Below are positions 1 through 5,462 of a stretch of DNA of 7,497 nucleotides, piece by piece. The translations under genes and the position numbers were made by a program. Below the pieces are notes generated by a model. The model saw only the letters and a program-made list of their open reading frames with translations. It did not search any database and was not told the origin of the DNA. Within the stretch, counting starts at the first letter, position 1. Every line of letters begins with the position of its first letter. Origin of the DNA: Mycobacterium sp. (lineage in GTDB: Bacteria; Actinomycetota; Actinomycetes; Mycobacteriales; Mycobacteriaceae); NCBI GenBank assembly GCA_028706695.1, contig JAQTVU010000100.1:1-7497 (forward strand). Direction: 5' to 3'.

Positions 1-1
1 C

Positions 2-127
2 ATCACCCAGTTGGGTCGCAACTTCCAGGTGATCTACGAGCAGGCCAACGCCCACGGGCAGAAGGTGCAGACGGCCGGTTCCAACATGGCCAGCACCGAC
101 AGCGCCGTCGGCTCCAGCTGGGCCTGA
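2..127 (+). CDS. EsxN/EsxL-type WXG100 (ESAT-6-like) protein, 3' end only
   Basis: Only the last 41 codons and the TGA stop are present; the start lies left of the window. The visible peptide begins ITQLGRNFQVIYEQ and ends DSAVGSSWA. It matches the C-terminal half of the near-identical M. tuberculosis EsxI/L/N/O/V (Mtb9.9) group as I remember it, with substitutions such as TAGSNMAST near the end. These are small helical-hairpin proteins that pair with an EsxM/J-type partner and leave the cell by type VII (ESX) secretion; the WxG turn would be in the missing half. In the ESX-5 locus esxN is followed by a co-directional gene. Here a convergent PPE gene follows, so this is more likely a dispersed paralogue, and I give no single gene symbol. 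Family assignment is firm; the exact paralogue is not. Confidence 0.93.
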   Translation: MTQLGRNFQVIYEQANAHGQKVQTAGSNMASTDSAVGSSWA

Positions 128-141
128 CCCGCAGCCAGGAA

Positions 142-177
142 GACGGGGCCGCACACCGCGTGGTGTGCGGCCCCGTC
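142..177. terminator. Perfect 16-bp-stem hairpin between convergent esx and PPE genes
   Basis: The left arm at 142-157 (GACGGGGCCGCACACC) is exactly complementary to the right arm at 162-177, with a 4-nt GCGT loop. The hairpin starts 14 bp after the esx stop and lies 40 bp beyond the PPE stop on the other strand. On the + strand it is followed by GTTTGTC, and on the - strand by TTCC, so there is no long U tract. This is usual for mycobacterial intrinsic terminators. Its position between two convergent 3' ends suggests it works in both directions. Confidence 0.82.
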
Positions 178-216
178 GTTTGTCGCCAAACTCCGAATGC
201 GCTTGGTCGGCCAGGG

Positions 217-1554
217 TCAGCCGGCGACCGGCGACCGCGGGATCATGGAGGTGCGAAATCCGATGCGCTGCACCGCGCCGTCGGACTCGCGCCCGACCAT
301 GCCGCCCAGCGGCATCTTGGTGCCGGTGAGGCTGGGGCCGCCGGCCGGCGCGGCACCCCAGCCGCCCGGCATGACGTTGGCGTCGAGCGCGGGCAGCGGA
401 GTGACCGACGACACCGCGTTGGCCCAACCCGGCGGCACCGACAACGTGCCGAGCGAGACGGCGTGGCCCACGCTCGCCGACGTCTGGGCGGCGTTTGCCA
501 GGGAGGCCAGGCTTTCGCCGCCGCCGACGTCGCCGATGAGGCCCACGCCCCCGAGCGCGCCACCGGCGCCGTCGGCCACACTCTGCGCGCCGCTGAAGTC
601 CAGCCCCAGGCCGAACAAATCCATGCCCACGCCACCGACGTCCGAGATGGTGCCGCCCACGTCGCCGGCCACGCCGGAACCCGTGCCGAGTACCACACCC
701 GTCGGCGATTCCATGAACGACGCCAGCCCGTTCAGCCCGGACGGCGCGGACCCTCCCGACGCGGCGCCCTTGACCGCGCCAGCCGCGGCCTTGCCCGGGG
801 CGCCGCCCAGGGAGCCGAGCGCGCTTGCCGGCGACGTGGCCGCCGACGCCGCCGAGGCGCCGCTGCCCATCGCCATCCCCGAGAGTCCCGATGCCGAACC
901 GGGCGTCGACAAGGTATGCAGGGCGCGCGGCACCGATGACATCACCTGCGCCGACGCCGCCCGGACATGCCCACCGGCCTGGACGCCCGCCATCCGGGCG
1001 ACCGCCCCGGCCCGACTGGCGACTCCGCCCGGATTCGTCGTTTGCGGCGGCGGGGCGAACGTCTTGAACGACGAGGCGGCCGCTGAACTGGCTGCGTAGC
1101 TGTACATCGCGGTGGCATCCTGGGCCCACATCTCGCTGTATTCGGCCTCGGTAGCCATGATCGCCGGCGTGTTCTGCCCCAGGAAATTGGTCGCGATCAA
1201 CGCCATGAGCCGGGCCCGGTTAGCCGCGATCAGCGGCGGTGGCACCGTCATCGCATGGGCCGCCTCGTAGGCGGCGGCGGCGGCCGTGGCCTGGTTGGCG
1301 CTCAGCTCACATTGCTCGGCGGTGACCCTCATCCATGACACGTAGGGCGTGACCGCGGCCGCCATCGACATCGATGTCGGACCCAGCCATTCTTCGGTCA
1401 GGGTCGTGATCGCCGACTGGTAGCCGGCCGCGGCGCTCTGCAGCTCGCCGGCCAGCGACTCCCATGCCGCCGAGGCCGCCAGCATGCTGCCCGCACCAGC
1501 ACCCATATACATCCGGCCCGAGTTGACTTCCGGCGGTAGCGCCCCGAAATCCAT
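217..1554 (-). CDS. PPE family protein, PPE-SVP subfamily
   Basis: A complete 445-residue PPE protein. It opens MDFGALPPEVNSGRMY, the classical N-terminus with the Pro-Pro-Glu motif at 7-9. The roughly 170-residue helical PPE domain includes the EEWLGP (WxG-like) turn at about 54-59, a tip region around NFLGQNTPAI (122-131) and the conserved SEMWAQDATAMYSYA segment (139-153). A low-complexity Gly/Ala/Ser region follows. The C-terminal part carries GTLSVPPGW at about 369-377, the GxxSVPxxW signature of the SVP subfamily, and ends in MIPRSPVAG. Such proteins are exported by type VII secretion with a PE partner and a cognate EspG chaperone; neither is visible here. An in-frame ATG two codons upstream (1560) has GAGGG directly abutting it. 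The ATG at 1554 has GAGGG six bases upstream and gives the usual MDF start, so I chose it. The specific role is unknown. Confidence 0.96.
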   Translation of the reverse strand: MDFGALPPEVNSGRMYMGAGAGSMLAASAAWESLAGELQSAAAGYQSAITTLTEEWLGPTSMSMAAAVTPYVSWMRVTAEQCELSANQATAAAAAYEAAHAMTVPPPLIAANRARLMALIATNFLGQNTPAIMATEAEYSEMWAQDATAMYSYAASSAAASSFKTFAPPPQTTNPGGVASRAGAVARMAGVQAGGHVRAASAQVMSSVPRALHTLSTPGSASGLSGMAMGSGASAASAATSPASALGSLGGAPGKAAAGAVKGAASGGSAPSGLNGLASFMESPTGVVLGTGSGVAGDVGGTISDVGGVGMDLFGLGLDFSGAQSVADGAGGALGGVGLIGDVGGGESLASLANAAQTSASVGHAVSLGTLSVPPGWANAVSSVTPLPALDANVMPGGWGAAPAGGPSLTGTKMPLGGMVGRESDGAVQRIGFRTSMIPRSPVAG

Positions 1555-1947
1555 TCCCATCCCTCACTTACCGCTGTTTGCTGTCCGATCCCATGCCGCG
1601 CATCCGTGATCGCGCGGGCTGCGGTGCACTCGGGCCTGCCGATAGCATCCCGGGCGATGCGATCGCAGCCGCTTTGCCCAAAGACATTTGGATTTACCGA
1701 AATTGGCGGCTTCCACAGAATTTCTCAACAACGCGGACCATCGACGTTGTCGCCCACCGCCGTAGAGCGTTGTCGTTGATCCCCAAGCACATTCGCCTCG
1801 GGACCGCATCTGGGCGTGGCCGAAATCCGTTCTTGCGCCGACAAATTGGTAAGCCTAGCCTGTGAAGGGTTCGGTGCGTCCAGATCAACAACCATGGATT
1901 CCAGTATTTTTGGGCGACCGCGTCATCTCAAGCTGGCTGATGCGACG

Positions 1948-1967
1948 CATATAAAACACATATTTGA
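1948..1967 (+). promoter_or_regulatory. AT-rich CATAT direct repeat, candidate TrcR operator
   Basis: CATAT occurs at 1948-1952 and again at 1959-1963, exactly 11 bp apart, inside GCATATAAAACACATATTTG. One-helical-turn direct repeats are the usual target of OmpR/PhoB-type regulators, which bind as head-to-tail dimers. In M. tuberculosis TrcR is reported to bind AT-rich DNA in its own promoter and activate it. The repeat lies about 100 bp before the trcR start, upstream of the candidate -35, a sensible place for an activator. The repeat is seen; the assignment to TrcR is inferred. Confidence 0.42.
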
Positions 1968-1978
1968 GCGGCCCCGGA

Positions 1979-2041
1979 TGTGACCTACCGAACACCCCAA
2001 CATTTGAGGTTTCTATGAATTGTGTGACAATCGCATGTGAC
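1979..2041. repeat. Three TGTGAC direct repeats ahead of trcR
   Basis: TGTGAC occurs at 1979-1984, 2023-2028 and 2036-2041. The last two are 13 bp apart and straddle the candidate -10. Read on the - strand they are GTCACA, resembling half-sites described for the mycobacterial OmpR-family regulators MtrA and PhoP, though PhoP boxes are normally spaced 11 bp. Which protein binds here, if any, is unknown. Confidence 0.4.
2004..2031 (+). promoter_or_regulatory. trcR: Candidate trcR promoter with extended -10
   Basis: TTGAGG at 2004-2009 (4 of 6 against TTGACA) is followed after 16 bp by GACAAT at 2026-2031 (4 of 6 against TATAAT, with the key A2 and T6 kept). TGT directly before it provides a TGN extended -10. 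Transcription would start near 2038, leaving a leader of about 24 nt with GAGGA at 2048-2052. This is a pattern match only. Confidence 0.38.
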
Positions 2042-2061
2042 GCTTGCGAGGATGTGGGGAC

Positions 2062-2835
2062 ATGACTGCAATGTCGGGACACGCAGGCGGCCAGCGGCCG
2101 CGCCAGGCGGTGCTTGGGCAGCTGCCCCGGATCTACCGCCCGGACGGATCACCGATTCGGGTGCTGTTGGTAGACGATGAGCCCGCGCTGACCAGCCTGG
2201 TCAAGATGGCGCTGCACTACGAAGGCTGGGTCGTCGACATCGCGCATAACGGACGCGAAGCCATCGCCATGTTCGACCGGGTCACCCCCGACGTGCTGGT
2301 GCTCGACATCATGCTGCCCGACGTGGACGGTCTGCGCATTCTCGAGCGGGTCCGCGAGTCCGACGCCTACACGCCCACACTGTTCCTGACCGCACGCGAC
2401 TCGGTCATGGACCGGGTGACCGGCCTCACCGCGGGCGCCGACGACTACATGACCAAGCCGTTCAGCCTCGAGGAGCTTGTCGCACGGCTGCGCGGGTTGC
2501 TGCGCCGCTCCACACAGCAGCCTCCGCCGGTCGCCGAAGCGCTCAACGTCGGTGACCTGCGCGTCGACACCGCCAGCCACGAGGTCACCCGCGGCGGCAC
2601 ACCGGTGTCGCTTTCCTCCACCGAGTTCGAGCTGCTGCGGTTCCTCATGCGCAACCCGCGCCGGGTGCTGAGCCGCAGCGAGATCCTCGACCGGGTGTGG
2701 AACTACGACTTCGCCGGCCGCACCAGCATCGTCGACCTGTACATCTCCTATTTGAGGAAGAAGATCGATTCCGGCAGAGAGCCGATGATCCACACCGTCC
2801 GTGGTGTCGGATACATGCTGCGACCCCCCAAATGA
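2062..2835 (+). CDS. trcR: OmpR/PhoB-type response regulator TrcR
   Basis: A DNA-binding response regulator of 257 residues. The receiver domain (about 32-145) has the acidic pair D38/D39, phospho-acceptor D82 in VLDIMLPDVDG, T110 in FLTARD and K132 in the MTKPF motif. A winged-helix trans_reg_C domain (about 165-255) includes STEFELLRFLMRNPRRVLSR, RTSIVDLYISYLRKKID and the terminal HTVRGVGYML. The roughly 30-residue N-terminal arm containing QRPRQAVLGQLPRI, the length of 257 aa and the partner kinase fit M. tuberculosis TrcR (257 aa, phosphorylated at Asp82) better than the shorter TcrX, as far as memory allows. The ATG at 2062 has GAGGA nine bases upstream. An in-frame TTG at 2044 is possible but unlikely, and an ATG at 2071 is the other alternative. 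TrcR should be phosphorylated by the kinase encoded 18 bp downstream. Receiver/effector architecture is certain; the TrcR name is probable. Confidence 0.9.
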   Translation: MTAMSGHAGGQRPRQAVLGQLPRIYRPDGSPIRVLLVDDEPALTSLVKMALHYEGWVVDIAHNGREAIAMFDRVTPDVLVLDIMLPDVDGLRILERVRESDAYTPTLFLTARDSVMDRVTGLTAGADDYMTKPFSLEELVARLRGLLRRSTQQPPPVAEALNVGDLRVDTASHEVTRGGTPVSLSSTEFELLRFLMRNPRRVLSRSEILDRVWNYDFAGRTSIVDLYISYLRKKIDSGREPMIHTVRGVGYMLRPPK

Positions 2836-2853
2836 CCCCGCAATGACTCGGCT

Positions 2854-4374
2854 ATGACCGGGGAGCGCAACACCCCGTGGTGGCTCCCACGCTCCTTGCG
2901 CCACCAGCTGTTGTTGGGCGTGCTGGCCGTGGTCAGTGTGGTGCTGGTCGCCGTCGGAGTCGTCTCAGTGGTCAGCCTGCGCGGCTACGTCACGGCGATG
3001 AACGACGAAGACGTCGCCGAATCCCTGGAGGCGCTGACCAACTCATACGCCCGGTTCCACAACGGCGACCACGCGTCGGCGCACGCCGGTACTCCGCCAC
3101 TGGCACAGGCGATGCTGGAATTCACCGACCAGACGCCTGGAAACCTCATCGCGGTGGTGCGCAACGGGGCGGTAATCGGCTCGGCGGTGTTCTCCGAAGC
3201 CGAAGCCCGCCCCGCGCCCAGCGACGTGATACGCGCCATCGAAAGCCACCCGTGGAACGGCGGGCCGCCCCGCACGGAACGACTCGGCAGCCTGGGCTCC
3301 TACCGGATGCAAAGCCATCCCGAGGGATCTGACGTGCTGCTGGTCGGGCTGTCGCTGCAACGCGCCGATCGGATCATCACCCGCAAACAGATCACCACCG
3401 CGGCGCTGGTCGCGGCCGCGCTGGCGGTGACCGCGGGGCTCACCGTCTGGGTGGTCGGATACACGCTGCGCCCGCTGCGCCGGCTCGCCGGCACCGCCGC
3501 GGAGGTCGCCGCGATGCCCCTCACCGACGGCGACCAGCGGATCAGCGTCAGGGTGGCGCCAGAGGACACCGATCCGGACAACGAGGTCGGCATCGTAGGC
3601 AACACGCTGAACCGGCTGCTGGACAACGTCGACAGCGCGCTGGCGTATCGCACCGAGTCCGATCTGCGGATGCGGCAGTTCATCACCGACGCCAGCCACG
3701 AGCTCCGCACGCCGCTGGCGGCGATTCAGGGATACGCCGAGCTGACCCGCCAGGACGCCTCGGCGCTGCCGCCGACCACCGAATACGCGCTGGCCCGCAT
3801 CGAGTCGGAAGCCCAGCGGATGGCGCTGCTCGTCGACGAGCTGCTGCTGCTCTCGCGCCTGGGGGAAGGCCAAGACCTGCAGACCGAAGACGTCGACCTC
3901 ACCGAGTTGGTCAGCGACGCGGTCAACGACGCGGCGGTCGCGGCACCCACCCACCACTGGGCCAAAGAGATTCCCGACCAACCGGTTTGGGTCCGCGGTG
4001 ACCACGCCCGACTGCACCAGTTGGTCAGCAATTTGCTCGGCAACGCCCGAGTGCACACGCCGCCCGGTGTCACGGTGACAACGGCGATCACCTGCCACCG
4101 CAGCGGCGTCGGCGCACCCCATGCGGAACTGGCCGTTGCCGACGACGGACCGGGCATCGACCCGGATCTGTTGCCCCGGCTGTTCGAACGATTCGTCCGC
4201 GCGGACGCGTCCAGGTCCAACGGATCAGGGATCGGGCTGGGCCTGACCATCGTCAGCTCGATCGTCAAGGCCCACGACGGCTCGGTGACCGCCGAGTCCG
4301 GTGATGGCCGGACGGTGTTCCGGGTGCGGCTCCCGCTGATCGACGACGCGTCTCAACCTGTCAGGCATACGTGA
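2854..4374 (+). CDS. trcS: Membrane sensor histidine kinase TrcS
   Basis: A 506-residue sensor kinase with every core motif intact. Transmembrane segment 1 spans about 19-42, an extracytoplasmic sensor region about 43-178, and transmembrane segment 2 about 181-203. A HAMP linker (about 204-265, beginning TLRPLRRLAG) follows. The DHp domain has the H-box FITDASHELRTPLAAIQGY with phospho-accepting H282. The HATPase_c domain has the N-box SNLLGNA (N393/N397), G1 DDGPG (430-434), the F-box LFERF and G2 GSGIGLGL (457-464). Domain order and length fit M. tuberculosis TrcS (509 aa). The start is the in-frame ATG at 2854. It has no good Shine-Dalgarno sequence and sits 18 bp after the trcR stop, so translation may depend on the upstream gene. 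The sensor region shows no named domain, so the stimulus is unknown. The 3' end overlaps the convergent gene by 14 bp. Confidence 0.9.
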   Translation: MTGERNTPWWLPRSLRHQLLLGVLAVVSVVLVAVGVVSVVSLRGYVTAMNDEDVAESLEALTNSYARFHNGDHASAHAGTPPLAQAMLEFTDQTPGNLIAVVRNGAVIGSAVFSEAEARPAPSDVIRAIESHPWNGGPPRTERLGSLGSYRMQSHPEGSDVLLVGLSLQRADRIITRKQITTAALVAAALAVTAGLTVWVVGYTLRPLRRLAGTAAEVAAMPLTDGDQRISVRVAPEDTDPDNEVGIVGNTLNRLLDNVDSALAYRTESDLRMRQFITDASHELRTPLAAIQGYAELTRQDASALPPTTEYALARIESEAQRMALLVDELLLLSRLGEGQDLQTEDVDLTELVSDAVNDAAVAAPTHHWAKEIPDQPVWVRGDHARLHQLVSNLLGNARVHTPPGVTVTTAITCHRSGVGAPHAELAVADDGPGIDPDLLPRLFERFVRADASRSNGSGIGLGLTIVSSIVKAHDGSVTAESGDGRTVFRVRLPLIDDASQPVRHT

Positions 4375-4990
4375 TCACCCCCAACCGGTTGTAGGCTTCC
4401 CACCAGGCGGCTTCGTGTTCAACCGGTGAGATGTCACCCGTCATCAGCATGTGGTCGGCTTTGATCAGCAGGCCGACGAGGGTTTGCCATTGGGTGTACC
4501 TGCGTTGCTCGTTGGCGTCGGTGCTATGGGGCAAAAGCGTGACCGACAAGGACCTGACCCGCACCCGGGCCGGTCCGCCCCGCACGAAGAGCATCGCACC
4601 GATGCCCACGTAGCACGCCACCGCCAGCGCCAGAACCGTGTCGGCGGCGGCGACCGCGTCGCCGAGCAGGATGACCGCAAACACGACGAGCACGGCGCCA
4701 CCCAGCGGCCACCCGCGCCACAGGCGTGCCACCCGCCGATCGGCGGCCGTCATCCCGGCCGGATAGATGATCAGCCGGTAGCGCCGGACGCCGTACCGGC
4801 TGATCGTGGCGTCGAACGATCCCCACGGGTGCGCGCCGTCGACCAGCCGCGACCACCACGTCGAATTCGCCGGCCGGGCGGGATCGGATTCGATGCGTCG
4901 TTCCGGGGGGTTTCGCACGGATTTGTGTGTACGCCGGACTTTGCGACACCGACTCCGAATCCAACGGCATCCATACGCTTCACCCCGCAC
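4361..4990 (-). CDS. Small two-span membrane protein, possibly DUF6611-like
   Basis: Function unknown. With the GTG start at 4990 the protein has 209 residues. A GTG at 4918 (codon 25) would give 185. Neither has a clear Shine-Dalgarno sequence, and the first 24 residues are Arg-rich and look non-conserved, so the shorter form may be real. The believable part starts at WWSRLVDGAHPWGSFD, followed by ISRYGVRRYRLIIYP. Then come two adjacent hydrophobic stretches (about 95-113 and 116-136) joined by a short turn, and a basic segment RVRVRSLSV. A soluble tail follows with WQTLVGLLIKADHMLMTGD and ISPVEHEAAWWEAYNRLG. Hydrophobic pattern and codon usage favour a real gene over the overlapping frames. 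The style recalls a mycobacterial family I know as DUF6611, but this is from memory and tentative. It is divergent from the kdp operon and convergent with trcS. Confidence 0.72.
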   Translation of the reverse strand: MRGEAYGCRWIRSRCRKVRRTHKSVRNPPERRIESDPARPANSTWWSRLVDGAHPWGSFDATISRYGVRRYRLIIYPAGMTAADRRVARLWRGWPLGGAVLVVFAVILLGDAVAAADTVLALAVACYVGIGAMLFVRGGPARVRVRSLSVTLLPHSTDANEQRRYTQWQTLVGLLIKADHMLMTGDISPVEHEAAWWEAYNRLGVITYA

Positions 4991-4998
4991 CGTTTACG

Positions 4999-5010
4999 CG
5001 ATATTTATCG
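4999..5010 (-). promoter_or_regulatory. AT-rich inverted repeat, possible -10 of the membrane-protein gene
   Basis: CGATA (4999-5003) and TATCG (5006-5010) are inverted arms around TT. On the - strand this reads CGATAAATATCG, containing TAAATA as a -10 candidate a few bases before the GTG at 4990. That placement would give a very short or absent leader, consistent with the lack of a Shine-Dalgarno sequence. I saw no matching -35. Confidence 0.3.
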
Positions 5011-5121
5011 GCCCGGCTCTGTGTCGTTGATTGTTGGCCTTGCGTTCGCGGATGGGTGCGGCGCCGGGACGGTGCGGCATGAAAAACTGCTGGTGACTGG
5101 ATCGCAGGGCCACGGAAGGCC

Positions 5122-5138
5122 GTAAAGAACCTGTAAAT
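5122..5138 (-). promoter_or_regulatory. KdpE-like direct repeat upstream of kdp
   Basis: On the + strand GTAAA occurs at 5122-5126 and 5133-5137, 11 bp apart. On the - strand this reads TTTACA-N5-TTTACG, nearly the E. coli KdpE operator TTTATA-N5-TTTACA with the same spacing. It lies about 155 bp before the first ORF of the kdp operon and about 130 bp before the divergent gene. Its orientation is opposite to the kdp transcript, so it could act on either gene or both. The repeat is seen; binding by KdpE, or by TrcR as another OmpR-type protein, is inferred. Confidence 0.5.
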
Positions 5139-5283
5139 GTGCCCCGCGGCCACGTTAGGAAAGTGTCAACCAAAGGCACTACCTGATCGGTTGTAGCTAC
5201 GTTCAAGCTGACCTTGCCTCCGAGGACTGCGCTGCGGCCGACTCGATGAGGTCCTTGCGTATGCAGGTGATTGGCGCGGAAAC

Positions 5284-5288
5284 GGAGA
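5284..5288 (+). promoter_or_regulatory. Strong ribosome binding site at the head of the kdp operon
   Basis: GGAGA stands four bases before the ATG at 5293 (GGAGACAAGATG). It is a better Shine-Dalgarno match than anything before kdpF, whose nearest candidate is the weak GAACGG. This suggests that ribosomes load at the small upstream ORF and pass on to kdpF. Confidence 0.65.
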
Positions 5289-5292
5289 CAAG

Positions 5293-5376
5293 ATGGGCGT
5301 GTTGGCATTCGTCGTGCTCACAGTGGCGGTGTTCGCCGTGCTCGGCCTGGTGCAGAAGCTGGTCGAACGGTTATGA
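5293..5376 (+). CDS. 27-aa single-span membrane peptide upstream of kdpF
   Basis: A short frame of 27 codons: Met-Gly, then an uninterrupted hydrophobic stretch over about residues 3-20 (VLAFVVLTVAVFAVLGLV), ending in the polar tail QKLVERL. It is predicted to cross the membrane once. It has a strong ribosome site (GGAGA, four bases away), and its TGA overlaps the kdpF ATG in ATGA, the classic layout for coupled translation. Size and topology resemble KdpF, whose C-terminus PERF is echoed by VERL here. It could therefore be a second small subunit or stabiliser of the K+ pump, a KdpF-like duplicate, or simply a leader whose translation feeds kdpF. I know of no named counterpart in M. tuberculosis. 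Codon use is typical for the region. That it is translated is inferred. Confidence 0.62.
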   Translation: MGVLAFVVLTVAVFAVLGLVQKLVERL

Positions 5377-5462
5377 GCTACGAGAACATCATCGGCTTGG
5401 CGCTGTCGATCTTCCTGGCAGTGTTTCTGGTTGGCGCGTTGCTGTTTCCCGAGAGGTTTTAG
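5373..5462 (+). CDS. kdpF: KdpF, small subunit of the K+-transporting ATPase
   Basis: A peptide of 29 residues, MSYENIIGLALSIFLAVFLV followed by GALLFPERF, with one membrane span over about residues 6-24. Length, the N-terminal ENIIGL and the C-terminal LLFPE(R/K)F match KdpF; the M. tuberculosis protein is about 30 aa and ends FPEKF. KdpF sits in the membrane at the KdpA interface and stabilises the KdpFABC complex. The frame is open upstream to 5271, but the ATG at 5373 gives the right length and follows the coupled ATGA overlap with the preceding small ORF. The TAG stop shares its last base with the kdpA GTG start. Confidence 0.93.
   Translation: MSYENIIGLALSIFLAVFLVGALLFPERF

Larger units (their letters stand above)
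1555..2061. other. Intergenic region between divergent PPE gene and trcR
   Basis: About 500 bp with no convincing gene. Several short overlapping ORFs run through it on both strands (for example + 1578-1865, - 1564-1809, - 1885-2082), but none resembles a known protein or has a good ribosome site. The DNA is clearly poorer in GC than its surroundings: by hand count about 45% at 1681-1740 and about 48% at 1921-2040. It should contain the promoters of the PPE gene (reading left) and of trcR (reading right). Listed separately are a CATAT repeat, TGTGAC repeats and a candidate trcR promoter. I could not find a convincing PPE promoter. Confidence 0.8.
4991..5292. other. Intergenic region between the membrane-protein gene and the kdp operon
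   Basis: About 300 bp between divergent genes. Long frames run through it (+ 4451-5125 and + 5246 onward into kdpA), but they lack known protein features; the second is only the kdpA frame extended upstream. The visible contents are an AT-rich CGATA-TT-TATCG inverted repeat next to the - strand start, a TTTACA-N5-TTTACG repeat at 5122-5138, an isolated GTAGCTAC palindrome at 5193-5200 and the ribosome site at 5284. No clear sigma-70-like pair for kdp stands out and no riboswitch consensus was recognised, so the kdp leader may be over 100 nt long. Confidence 0.75.

Noticed and set aside
160..1099. Long + strand frames of 259 and 300 residues
   Set aside because: They lie antisense to the PPE gene. 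Their Arg- or Pro/Ala-rich composition is what high-GC wobble positions generate, and neither shows a known domain.
1578..1865. 95-residue + strand ORF in the PPE-trcR intergenic region
   Set aside because: No recognisable domain, no good ribosome site, and several other frames are equally open here. I cannot support it as a gene.
2149..2904. 251-residue - strand frame opposite trcR
   Set aside because: Antisense to a complete response regulator with all its motifs; His/Gln/Val-rich shadow translation without domain signatures.
3043..4122. 359-residue - strand frame opposite trcS
   Set aside because: Antisense to the kinase core. Its length reflects GC-rich third positions; no recognisable protein features.
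4451..5125. 224-residue + strand frame across the membrane-protein gene and the kdp upstream region
   Set aside because: Composition is low-complexity Arg/Pro/His and it covers the kdp regulatory region. The - strand frame has real membrane spans and coherent motifs.
5140..5290. Possible riboswitch (for example c-di-AMP/ydaO type) in the kdp leader
   Set aside because: I looked for the conserved ydaO-like elements and did not find them. Only short palindromes such as GTAGCTAC (5193-5200) and a CAACC/GGTTG pair (5167-5171, 5189-5193) are present, which is not enough.
5271..5372. Upstream extension of the kdpF frame by 34 codons
   Set aside because: It would give an Arg-rich N-terminus foreign to KdpF, which is about 30 residues in total.
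5246..5461. Upstream extension of the kdpA frame by 72 codons
   Set aside because: It overlaps the small ORF and kdpF, is Trp/Ser/Cys-rich unlike any KdpA N-terminus, and the GTG at 5462 has a good ribosome site and gives the normal length.
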